Origin: Candidatus Woesearchaeota archaeon
Lineage (GTDB): Archaea > Nanobdellota > Nanobdellia > Woesearchaeales > CG1-02-33-12
Direction: 5' to 3'
NCBI GenBank assembly: GCA_003561825.1
Contig: PWVO01000104.1
Coordinates: 1 to 6,599, forward strand
DNA: 6,599 nt
The position numbers were made by a program, and so were the translations under genes. Under the pieces are notes generated by a model that was given only the letters and a program-made list of their open reading frames with translations, made no database searches and was not told where the DNA came from. Below, piece after piece: positions 1 to 5,410 of this stretch (its first letter is position 1; each line of letters begins with the position of its first letter).

Positions 1-571
1 TAATAAACATCTCTGAGCTTGAAACTAATATCACTCCCTCATCCCTGACTAACAAGCTTATGTCTTCTCCGCTGATGACAGCATCTGTTCCTCCTGTTCT
101 TACTGTTGCCTCTTCCACAGAGGCATGCTCTAGGGAAACTACTCCATCAATTACTCTCACAATCCCTGAATTCAGCTGGAACTGGCCGTTTTTTGCAAGA
201 ATCATACCGCCGTTTTCTCCGATGCTTATCTCACCGGAGTATTCATTGGAAACAACATTAGCCAATCCGCCGTCAAGAGTTACAGAAACCCCTTCTTTTT
301 CCTGGAGCCTAGCAACACCTTCCTTTATAATAACAGAAGCACCGTCTTCAGATTCTGAATACTCATAGTTCACTTCATAATAATTTGAGATTATGTCCTG
401 CCCAGGAACATAATCATTATCATGTGTTTCTGCTGTCCCAGAATCTTCAGGCAGGCTTTCTGCTGCAGAGCATAAACTAAAGACAAAAAAGGCTGTTAAA
501 AATACTAATGCAAGAATCAGCTGCTTTAAGGCAGAATTCTTTTTTCCATAATGATTATTTTTTAGTCTCAT
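1..571 (-). CDS. Exported beta-rich protein of unknown function, 3' end off the window
   Basis: The frame is open from an ATG at 571 to the left edge, giving 190 residues without a stop. I do not recognise a family. Residues 1-16 are basic and polar. Residues 17-33 are a hydrophobic core, followed by SLCSAAES, a plausible signal peptidase I site near residue 37, so the protein should be exported. Residues 38-75 are acidic and Ser/Tyr-rich, linker-like. From about residue 78 to the edge the sequence alternates short hydrophobic stretches with Gly/Asn/Asp turns, as in VTLDGG, ISIGENGG, VRVIDG and TVRTGGTDAVISG. That suggests stacked beta strands, perhaps a FecR-like or beta-solenoid fold, which is inference only. 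It starts 34 bases after the stop of the other exported-protein gene on the same strand, with no Shine-Dalgarno or well-placed TATA box of its own, so it is probably the second gene of that operon. Confidence 0.8.
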   Translation of the reverse strand, partial: MRLKNNHYGKKNSALKQLILALVFLTAFFVFSLCSAAESLPEDSGTAETHDNDYVPGQDIISNYYEVNYEYSESEDGASVIIKEGVARLQEKEGVSVTLDGGLANVVSNEYSGEISIGENGGMILAKNGQFQLNSGIVRVIDGVVSLEHASVEEATVRTGGTDAVISGEDISLLVRDEGVILVSSSEMFI

Positions 572-605
572 TTTTTATCTTTAGGCTTTGACTATGTTAG
601 GCATT

Positions 606-1625
606 TTATTCTATAGCCAAAATCATCATGGCTACATCTTCATTTCCCTCTTTGTCTTTTGCTTTTACATGAATATAATGCCTGCCAATATCCTGCTCAG
701 ACGGAGTGAACTCAATAAGGCCATCCCTGCTTATCTCAAACAGTCCTGTTACAGCAGAGAATTCAAGATCTTCCCCAATCCCTTCAACTCTGTAGCTGAA
801 AGGAACTCCTACATAAGCCTCAAGCTCAGGGATAGGCCTAATCCTTGCTCTTGAGCTGGATTGCTCTGGCCAATAGTACTTTGCAGCGCAGTTGAAAGCA
901 ACTGGCTCGTCATGCCTGCGCACATTCTCGAAAAGGAAAGTGTAGATTACTTTTTTATCATCGGGATAGCTCAGGGTAAATGTGTAATTATTATTGTAAG
1001 CTGAAAGAGAAAGGAATCCAACAGGCACATAATCAGGGCTTTTCTGGTGCTCATCTGCAAAGTCAGAAAGAATGCTGTAAACTTTGGCAAAATCAAAATC
1101 CTCAATCCTCTGGAAAAAATCCAGGCTTGCCTTTGCATTGCCTTTTCTTATCTCCATAGGGCAGCTCAGTGTTACAGAAGCATGCTTCCCAAGATGAGAG
1201 TCTGCTGAAACATCACCAATGCTAATCTCATATCCCATTTCCCTGAAAACAGACAAGTCACCTATGCATTCCTTAAAGCTGGATTCAACATACTTTGAGA
1301 ACTCCTGCTCCATAAACTCTTTCTCAGGCAGAAGCCTCTCCCCGAGATAAAAGCAGTAAGGTATCCCAGGCTCTGGGCCTTCAGGCTCTTCAGGGATATC
1401 ATAAAGCCCACACCAGAACGAGAAAATAGGCACAGACTCATACACAGCCTTTGCTAGGCAGGAGTCAGCATAGCTTTTAACAGGAGAAACATCAACTGCA
1501 ATGCTCTGGCTCCTCTGCTCTTCCCGCATGCTGGATGATAGCGTATAGAAAGCAATGCCTCCCCCTAATAAAACAAGAATTCCCAATACAATAAAAACAC
1601 TCACAGAGCCTCTTTTTTTCAGCAT
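606..1625 (-). CDS. Membrane-anchored surface protein with pilin-like N-terminus and C-terminal Ig/cadherin-like domain
   Basis: This 339-residue protein starts at the ATG at 1625 and ends with TAA. Residues 1-5 are basic (MLKKR). A Gly and a hydrophobic helix follow (about residues 6-30, GSVSVFIVLG onward), resembling the class III (pilin-like) signal or anchor seen on many DPANN surface proteins. Residues 45-200 form a mixed domain with cysteines at 56, 72, 91, 120 and 155, and another at 246, so disulfides outside the cell are possible. This part resembles a recurrent uncharacterised DPANN family as I remember it, but I cannot name it. Residues about 265-339 (VGVPFSYRVEG through VKAKDKEGNEDVAMMI) read as a putative Ig/cadherin-like beta sandwich, usually an adhesion or structural module. 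A TATA box centred about 26 bases upstream and the absence of a Shine-Dalgarno suggest a leaderless mRNA. The second exported-protein gene follows 34 bases downstream. The exact function is unknown. Confidence 0.85.
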   Translation of the reverse strand: MLKKRGSVSVFIVLGILVLLGGGIAFYTLSSSMREEQRSQSIAVDVSPVKSYADSCLAKAVYESVPIFSFWCGLYDIPEEPEGPEPGIPYCFYLGERLLPEKEFMEQEFSKYVESSFKECIGDLSVFREMGYEISIGDVSADSHLGKHASVTLSCPMEIRKGNAKASLDFFQRIEDFDFAKVYSILSDFADEHQKSPDYVPVGFLSLSAYNNNYTFTLSYPDDKKVIYTFLFENVRRHDEPVAFNCAAKYYWPEQSSSRARIRPIPELEAYVGVPFSYRVEGIGEDLEFSAVTGLFEISRDGLIEFTPSEQDIGRHYIHVKAKDKEGNEDVAMMILAIE

Positions 1626-1646
1626 TAGGCAAAAATAATAATCTTT

Positions 1647-1660
1647 CTATAAAAGCTTTT
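1647..1660 (-). promoter_or_regulatory. BRE/TATA promoter of the exported-protein operon
   Basis: On the minus strand this reads AAAAGC followed by TTTTATAG, a purine-rich BRE-like stretch joined to a TATA box. The TATA centre lies about 26 bases upstream of the ATG at 1625. That is where an archaeal transcript would begin, so the mRNA is probably leaderless. The element is read from the sequence; the start of transcription is inferred. Confidence 0.6.
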
Positions 1661-1745
1661 TGTTTGGCTTTGCTTTTTTCAGAAAAAGGTATTTTTAATA
1701 AGTTTTTCCGATAAATTTATTAAAACAGTTTCATTTTCTATTATT

Positions 1746-1758
1746 AAAGCTTATAAAT
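1746..1758 (+). promoter_or_regulatory. BRE/TATA promoter of the DUF4870 gene
   Basis: AAAGC (1746-1750) followed by TTATAAAT (1751-1758) resembles an archaeal BRE plus TATA box. The expected transcription start is near 1780, leaving a 5' leader of about 25 bases that carries the Shine-Dalgarno at 1795. A TATA box here also argues against translation from the in-frame TTG at 1767, which would precede the transcript start. Confidence 0.6.
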
Positions 1759-1794
1759 ATTGTTTTTTGCTTTTTAATGCAAAATCCAAAAAAT

Positions 1795-1800
1795 GGAGGA
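1795..1800 (+). promoter_or_regulatory. Strong Shine-Dalgarno deciding the ATG start at 1806
   Basis: GGAGGA lies five bases before the ATG at 1806 and is a near-perfect anti-SD complement. It fixes the start at 1806 rather than at the in-frame TTG at 1767. It is the clearest Shine-Dalgarno in the window; most other genes here have none. Confidence 0.8.
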
Positions 1801-1805
1801 TTAAT

Positions 1806-2315
1806 ATGAAAGACAAAAAAACAGGCACAAAAAAAGAAGACAGGACATTAAAAATCGTAACTCATATTATCGGGATATTTGCAGGCATCCTGGGAGCTTT
1901 GATAATATTTATTCTTACTGCTGACAGGTCAGTTAAAAGGCATGCAAGAAACGCATTGAACTGGCAGATAAGCCTTTTGATTTATTCTGCAGTTATATTT
2001 ATTCTGTCATTTCTTTCAACTTTTTCAATGAGTATTTTTCCAAGGGTTCATATTATTTTCCCATTTTCATTTGCTCTCTCTCTATTGACTGTGCTGAACA
2101 TAATCTTCTGCATAGTTGCAGCAGTAAAAGCATCTGAAGGAATACTCTGGGCTTATCCTCTCTCAATAAATTTTATTGCAAAAATCGGGGAAAAAAACAT
2201 AGAAAAAGGAAAACAGGAGCTGAGAAAGGCCTTTAAAGAAGTCAGGGATGACATCCAGAAAGAGATTAAATCATCAAAGAAGAAGAAGAAAAAGAAGGTT
2301 AAAAAATCCAAGTAA
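1806..2315 (+). CDS. DUF4870 domain-containing membrane protein with lysine-rich tail
   Basis: This is a 169-residue integral membrane protein. The N-terminus (residues 1-15) is charged and cytoplasmic-looking. Three hydrophobic segments follow at about 16-38, 53-73 and 84-108. The pattern VTHIIGIFAGILG, then HARNALNWQISLLIYS (46-61), LNIIFCIVAAVKASEG and YPLSINFI matches the DUF4870 family (Tic20-like small membrane proteins), whose function is not established. After the last helix comes an amphipathic charged stretch (128-156), then an almost pure lysine tail (157-169) that is unusual for the family and could bind membrane lipid headgroups, RNA or DNA (inference). The start is set by GGAGGA at 1795. 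It is divergent from the exported-protein operon, and the phosphoesterase gene follows 46 bases downstream with no T-run between them, so read-through is possible. Confidence 0.88.
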   Translation: MKDKKTGTKKEDRTLKIVTHIIGIFAGILGALIIFILTADRSVKRHARNALNWQISLLIYSAVIFILSFLSTFSMSIFPRVHIIFPFSFALSLLTVLNIIFCIVAAVKASEGILWAYPLSINFIAKIGEKNIEKGKQELRKAFKEVRDDIQKEIKSSKKKKKKKVKKSK

Positions 2316-2327
2316 TTCTGAAGAAAG

Positions 2328-2337
2328 ATACAAATAA
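2328..2337 (+). promoter_or_regulatory. Weak TATA-like element upstream of the phosphoesterase gene
   Basis: ATACAAATAA preceded by GAAAG is centred about 29 bases before the ATG at 2362, close to leaderless spacing. It departs from a good TATA box, so the gene could instead be co-transcribed with the DUF4870 gene. The gene has no Shine-Dalgarno. Confidence 0.25.
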
Positions 2338-2361
2338 GAAAGCAGTTAATTATAGCTAATC

Positions 2362-3096
2362 ATGAAAATAATAGCTGTATCAGATGCGCATGTAGAAAGG
2401 CACGGCTACTCTGCTCTGGAAGAGATTGCAGAGACAGAAGCAGATGTGCTCATAACAGGAGGAGATATTGCCCATGGCAACGGGCCAGCAGAAAAAGCAT
2501 ATTCTATCTTCAGCTCATTCCCAGGAATAAAGCTTGCATACCTAGGAAACCATGAGCTTTCTTCAATGGGCCCAAAAATAGGCCAGCATTATCAGGAGCT
2601 TGATGCATTCTACAGAAATTATGGCTTTAGGCTTCTTGACGCATCTCCATTTACACTTGAAGGAGTTTCTTTTATTGCAAACTCCGGATGGTTTGACTTC
2701 TCATTGTACAGAGAAGAAATAACACCTGAGATTCTGGCAACTGCAAAAAGAATGATGAACATAGCCTATAAGCAGAGAGACACATCATTTGCAGAGACAT
2801 GCTTTGAAAAGCTGATGGAAGACTATGCCAATGTTGCTCCAGAAAGCGAGAAAGTAGTTGTAGGCATACACCACATCTTTATGAAAGAGATGATGAGGCA
2901 GGATATTGAAAATTACAACAATATCCGCGACATGTTCCTAGGCAGCACAATTTACAAAAAAGTTTTCTCAAGAGAAAAAGTAGCATTAGGCCTCACAGGC
3001 CACACCCACATCCCCGGAGAATTTAAAGTGCATGGCAAGGAGATATACAACATTAGTTATACAAAAAATAAGCCATTTACTGTATTAGAGATTTAA
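2362..3096 (+). CDS. Calcineurin-like metallophosphoesterase
   Basis: This 244-residue soluble protein has the complete set of binuclear-metal phosphoesterase motifs in order: D8-x-H10 (SDAH), G34-D35 (GGDIAHG, 33-39), G62-N63-H64-E65, H170-H171 (GIHH) and G213-H214-T215-H216. These residues bind two divalent metals and activate water to hydrolyse phosphomonoesters or diesters. The substrate cannot be told from the sequence. ANSGWFDFS (106-114) resembles the loop seen in several ICC-like phosphoesterases, and the helical insert at 120-160 is probably the cap that sets specificity. There is no signal peptide or membrane segment, so it is probably cytoplasmic. It starts at ATG 2362 without a Shine-Dalgarno, and the downstream gene has its own promoter. 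The length is ordinary for a stand-alone family member, and all catalytic residues appear present. Confidence 0.9.
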   Translation: MKIIAVSDAHVERHGYSALEEIAETEADVLITGGDIAHGNGPAEKAYSIFSSFPGIKLAYLGNHELSSMGPKIGQHYQELDAFYRNYGFRLLDASPFTLEGVSFIANSGWFDFSLYREEITPEILATAKRMMNIAYKQRDTSFAETCFEKLMEDYANVAPESEKVVVGIHHIFMKEMMRQDIENYNNIRDMFLGSTIYKKVFSREKVALGLTGHTHIPGEFKVHGKEIYNISYTKNKPFTVLEI

Positions 3097-3130
3097 AAAA
3101 ATATAGGACAGAATGTAATGCATAGATTTA

Positions 3131-3145
3131 AGAAAATTTTATAAA
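3131..3145 (+). promoter_or_regulatory. BRE/TATA promoter of the histidine-rich small protein gene
   Basis: AGAAAA (3131-3136) followed by TTTATAAA (3138-3145) is a good BRE-like plus TATA box. Its centre is about 26.5 bases before the ATG at 3168, so the transcript should begin at or next to the start codon. This supports ATG 3168 over the in-frame ATG at 3150, which would lie upstream of the transcript start. Confidence 0.65.
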
Positions 3146-3146
3146 C

Positions 3147-3166
3147 TTTATGTTTTTTTATGTTTT
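3147..3166 (+). repeat. Perfect 10-bp tandem repeat between TATA box and start
   Basis: TTTATGTTTT occurs twice back to back (3147-3156 and 3157-3166), filling the space between the TATA box and the start codon at 3168. The 10-base period is one helical turn. The position fits a repressor operator, but the sequence is low in complexity. The T7 run inside it (3153-3159) could also stop transcription coming from the phosphoesterase gene. Confidence 0.5.
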
Positions 3167-3167
3167 A

Positions 3168-3500
3168 ATGAACAAGAAGCCAAATATAGATAAGTTTTAC
3201 CAAGGCATTGAAGACTGGACTTACAAAAATATAATTAAGGACTTTTTAGGAGACACCTCTCAGGAAGTAAGAAAAGGATCTTCAGGCATGGGAGACCCGT
3301 TTCATATTATTCATCATGGATCATGCACAATTGACCTGACTTATTACAATCACAGGCATAAGGCCATGATTGTAAGAATCTTTGGAGATGAAACTAATTC
3401 AAAAAATATTGCCGAGTCTCTTGACAAAAAGATTGCGGAATATAATCAGGAATATTGCGACCCTGTGGGGCTTAGAAACTCTGTTCATTTAAAGATGTGA
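3168..3500 (+). CDS. Small histidine-rich protein of unknown function
   Basis: This is a 110-residue soluble protein that I do not recognise. The start at 3168 is chosen because a TATA box sits about 26 bases upstream. An in-frame ATG at 3150 would add six residues but precede the likely transcript start. The protein opens with a helix-like segment (7-30), then a Gly/Ser loop (37-43) and a histidine cluster with H46, H49 and H50 plus H62 and H64, which bracket a probable beta hairpin (CTIDLTYY and KAMIVRIFGD). A helix follows (75-94), then a tail with C97 and H107. There is no signal peptide or membrane segment. The histidines and two cysteines could bind metal, but the spacing matches no motif I know. 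It is convergent with gltX, 18 bases apart. The gene looks genuine from its promoter, ordinary codon use and tight packing. Confidence 0.75.
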   Translation: MNKKPNIDKFYQGIEDWTYKNIIKDFLGDTSQEVRKGSSGMGDPFHIIHHGSCTIDLTYYNHRHKAMIVRIFGDETNSKNIAESLDKKIAEYNQEYCDPVGLRNSVHLKM

Positions 3501-3509
3501 TTTTTTCTT
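3501..3509 (+). terminator. T-run after the histidine-rich small protein gene
   Basis: TTTTTTCTT begins immediately after the TGA stop at 3498-3500, a typical archaeal oligo-T terminator position. It lies in the 18-base gap before the end of the convergent gltX gene. For gltX itself the nearest T-run on its strand (T6, 3406-3401) falls inside the opposing gene. Confidence 0.5.
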
Positions 3510-3518
3510 GCCGCTTCT

Positions 3519-5216
3519 CTACTTATGCGCAAACCAAAAGAACAACTTATCTTTTTCTCTCCTGTCAAGCCTCATAAAGCCAATGCGCTCTGCCTGAATA
3601 ACATCCCCAACATTAAGATTGGCCAAGGCCTCTTCCCCAAGGCCTTTAACAGAATTATTGTCAGGCGTCAGTATCTCAACATCAACTAATTTGCCAGAAA
3701 CAGGAAGCCAGTGGAACTTTTTCATTCCCTTCCCAGAAGCAGATTCATAATCTAAAGAGACAAAATCAAGATTTCCTGACTTTGACTTAAAATTAAGGCA
3801 TTCCATTAGCCTGTAGTCCCCGCTTTTCTTAACAATTTCAGCATCATCTTTCTCAAGATAAAAATCCTCTCCAACCTTAAACTTCCTGAAACCCATGTTT
3901 TCAGTAGGGTGAAGCCTAACCTTAACATCTCTCTTAGGAGCGCCTTTTACAACAGCCTTTACAGGCTCTCTAACAATAAAAAACCTCTTTGTTTTAGAAT
4001 CCTGTATCTCTGCATCAAATGAATTAATAGCTTTGTAAAACTCATCTTTGTTTATAGACTTGTCAACAGGTGAAAGCCCAACCTCTTTTGTGTATCTCTT
4101 GAAAGCAAGCGGCGAATACCCCCTTCTCTTAAGAGCTGCAAGAAAAGGAAGCCTGATGTCATCCCAGCCTGAAAACTGGCCTTCCAGTATTTTTTTCTTG
4201 GTCTTGCTGCATGAAAGCTCCATTCCGATAAAATTATACCTGCCAGTAAAATAAGTCACCGGAGTTTTTATCCCAAGAGCATTGTACATCATCTCCTGGC
4301 GTTTTGCATTGTCAGCATGGTCTTTTGCCCTTATAATATGGGTCATGCCTGCCTCAATGTCATCAACAGCAACACTTAAATTCATCAGAGGCCAAACCCT
4401 GTACTTAGTCCCTGTTCTCGGATGCTCAGAATCATTGATTCTTGCAAGAGGAAAGTCACGCATAGCAGGGTTTTTGTGCTTCATATCACTTTTAAATCTT
4501 GCAACAGCCTCGCCTTCTTTAAAGCCATTGGCAAGCATCTTTTTCCATCTTTTCTCGTTTTCATCTTTGCTTAAATTCCTGCATTGGCATTCCTTTTTCA
4601 TCTCAGAAAATTTCTTGAAAGCTTCCTGAGTGCATGTGCATATATAAACCACACCAAGGCTTATGAACTTCTCAATATACCTGTAATAAATCTCAAGCCT
4701 GTCAGACTGAACCCATACGTCTGAAACATTGCCAAAAATCCATTCAGCATCTTTCGGCAGCTGCTCATAGGCAACAGGGTCAATATTGTCACTGTTAGTG
4801 TCCTCTATCCTAAGAATAAACTTTCCTCCGTACTTCTCAACATAAAGCGAAGTCAGGCCACCTGTAATAGCATGGCCCAGATGCATAGGCCCAGAAGGCG
4901 AAGGAGCAAACCTCATCACAACACCTTTTTTAGGATCAACATTCTCAAGCTCCTTAAGCTCGCCTTTTTTCTCCCTAGGCTTTTCCTCAAGAAGCTCAGG
5001 GTATTTTTCCTGTACAGCCTTAAGCTGCGCTTCAGGCTTCATAGAATTAATCTCTTTAATCTTTTCATTTATGAGCAGAGAGAGTTTTTTCATGTCTTTT
5101 CTTGCATCAGGCATTTCCTTAAGCACCTTGCCCAGAACAGAGCCCAAAACCGCCTTTCCATTATACTTAGATGCATTCTCAAGCGCATACTTCTCAATAA
5201 TATTCCCAAGCCTCAT
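3519..5216 (-). CDS. gltX: Glutamyl-tRNA synthetase, archaeal type
   Basis: This 565-residue class I synthetase charges tRNA with glutamate in the cytoplasm. Archaeal enzymes of this type are usually non-discriminating and feed the GatDE route to Gln-tRNA. Residues 1-95 form the archaeal N-terminal helical extension (MRLGNIIEKYALENASKYNG). The HIGH signature is in FAPSPSGPMHLGHA (103-116, with HLGH at 112-115), followed by LRIEDTN. A probable zinc site in the connecting insert uses C193, C195, C210 and C212. The KMSKS counterpart is SCSKTK (335-340), followed by the family landmark EGQFSGWDD (345-353). The rest is the GlnRS-like beta-barrel anticodon domain, ending with GFMRLDRREKDKLFFWFAHK. 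The start at 5216 matches family N-termini and lies about 27 bases after a TATA box. An in-frame ATG at 5276 would add 20 hydrophobic residues that contain the promoter, so I rejected it. The gene ends with TAG. Confidence 0.97.
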   Translation of the reverse strand: MRLGNIIEKYALENASKYNGKAVLGSVLGKVLKEMPDARKDMKKLSLLINEKIKEINSMKPEAQLKAVQEKYPELLEEKPREKKGELKELENVDPKKGVVMRFAPSPSGPMHLGHAITGGLTSLYVEKYGGKFILRIEDTNSDNIDPVAYEQLPKDAEWIFGNVSDVWVQSDRLEIYYRYIEKFISLGVVYICTCTQEAFKKFSEMKKECQCRNLSKDENEKRWKKMLANGFKEGEAVARFKSDMKHKNPAMRDFPLARINDSEHPRTGTKYRVWPLMNLSVAVDDIEAGMTHIIRAKDHADNAKRQEMMYNALGIKTPVTYFTGRYNFIGMELSCSKTKKKILEGQFSGWDDIRLPFLAALKRRGYSPLAFKRYTKEVGLSPVDKSINKDEFYKAINSFDAEIQDSKTKRFFIVREPVKAVVKGAPKRDVKVRLHPTENMGFRKFKVGEDFYLEKDDAEIVKKSGDYRLMECLNFKSKSGNLDFVSLDYESASGKGMKKFHWLPVSGKLVDVEILTPDNNSVKGLGEEALANLNVGDVIQAERIGFMRLDRREKDKLFFWFAHK

Positions 5217-5218
5217 AT

Positions 5219-5236
5219 GGCCTGAAAATAGGCCTG
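5219..5236 (-). repeat. CAGGCC direct repeat between TATA box and gltX start
   Basis: On the minus strand CAGGCC occurs at 5236-5231 and again at 5224-5219, separated by TATTTT, so the period is 12 bases. The two copies are GC-rich islands in AT-rich surroundings and lie exactly between the TATA box and the ATG at 5216, where an archaeal repressor would act. The inner GGCC tetramers could also pair as a weak 4-bp stem. A regulatory role is inferred. Confidence 0.4.
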
Positions 5237-5250
5237 TATATATATAATTA
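5237..5250 (-). promoter_or_regulatory. TATA box of gltX
   Basis: On the minus strand this reads TAATTATATATATA, preceded by CCGC. The core TTATATAT (5247-5240) is centred about 27 bases before the ATG at 5216, giving a leaderless transcript. There is no Shine-Dalgarno before the ATG, which agrees with this. Confidence 0.65.
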
Positions 5251-5353
5251 GCGGAAAAGAAGCTTATGGAAATCAAAATCAGTCTTTTTTACCGAAATAT
5301 TTATTAAATTCATTTGAATATTAATTAAAAAGCATTGCCTGAATCAATAGAGA

Positions 5354-5361
5354 GATAAAAA
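5354..5361 (+). promoter_or_regulatory. Candidate TATA element of the five-helix membrane protein gene
   Basis: GATAAAAA lies about 53 bases before the ATG at 5411, nearly the same spacing as the TATA box of the DUF4870 gene, and would leave a leader of about 28 bases with a Shine-Dalgarno. Alternatives are ACCGAAATATTTATTA at 5291-5306, which would give a longer leader, and TATAAAAA at 5391-5398, which is too close to the start. None is decisive. Confidence 0.3.
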
Positions 5362-5399
5362 GATATTGAAATCTGGAATCATAAGAGAGATATAAAAAA

Positions 5400-5403
5400 G
5401 AGG
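5400..5403 (+). promoter_or_regulatory. Shine-Dalgarno before the five-helix membrane protein gene
   Basis: GAGG precedes the ATG at 5411 by seven bases. It supports this start over the next in-frame ATG at 5474, which has no such site. This gene and the DUF4870 gene are the only two here with a clear Shine-Dalgarno. Confidence 0.6.
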
Positions 5404-5410
5404 AAAAATA

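Noticed and set aside
60..368. Plus-strand open frame of 102 codons
   Set aside because: It lies wholly opposite the exported beta-rich protein frame, has a Ser/Thr/Pro-biased antisense-like composition, and no promoter or Shine-Dalgarno.
460..500. Possible lipobox cysteine (FSLC) in the left-edge exported protein
   Set aside because: The residue before Cys is Leu rather than a small residue, so a signal peptidase I-type site after the Ala pair fits better.
588..854. Plus-strand open frame of 88 codons
   Set aside because: It is antisense to the end of the Ig-like surface protein gene, shows no recognisable domain and has no initiation signal.
1651..1660. Palindrome AAAAGCTTTT as a possible operator or terminator stem
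   Set aside because: It is short, made of A/T runs, and AAGCTT recurs in this AT-rich window including inside coding sequence. It is better explained as BRE/TATA sequence.
1767..1805. TTG start adding 13 residues to the DUF4870 protein
   Set aside because: It lies only about 12 bases past the TATA box, upstream of the expected transcript start, and the strong GGAGGA points to ATG 1806.
3150..3167. ATG start adding six residues to the histidine-rich protein
   Set aside because: It falls within the promoter spacer, about 9 bases from the TATA centre. ATG 3168 has the right spacing for a leaderless start.
4048..5225. Plus-strand open frames at 4048-4254, 4282-4629 and 4872-5225
   Set aside because: All are antisense to the well-supported gltX coding region and their translations lack any recognisable domain.
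5217..5276. Upstream ATG extending GluRS by 20 hydrophobic residues
   Set aside because: The extension contains the TATA box, and archaeal GluRS proteins begin at a sequence like MRLGNIIEKYAL.
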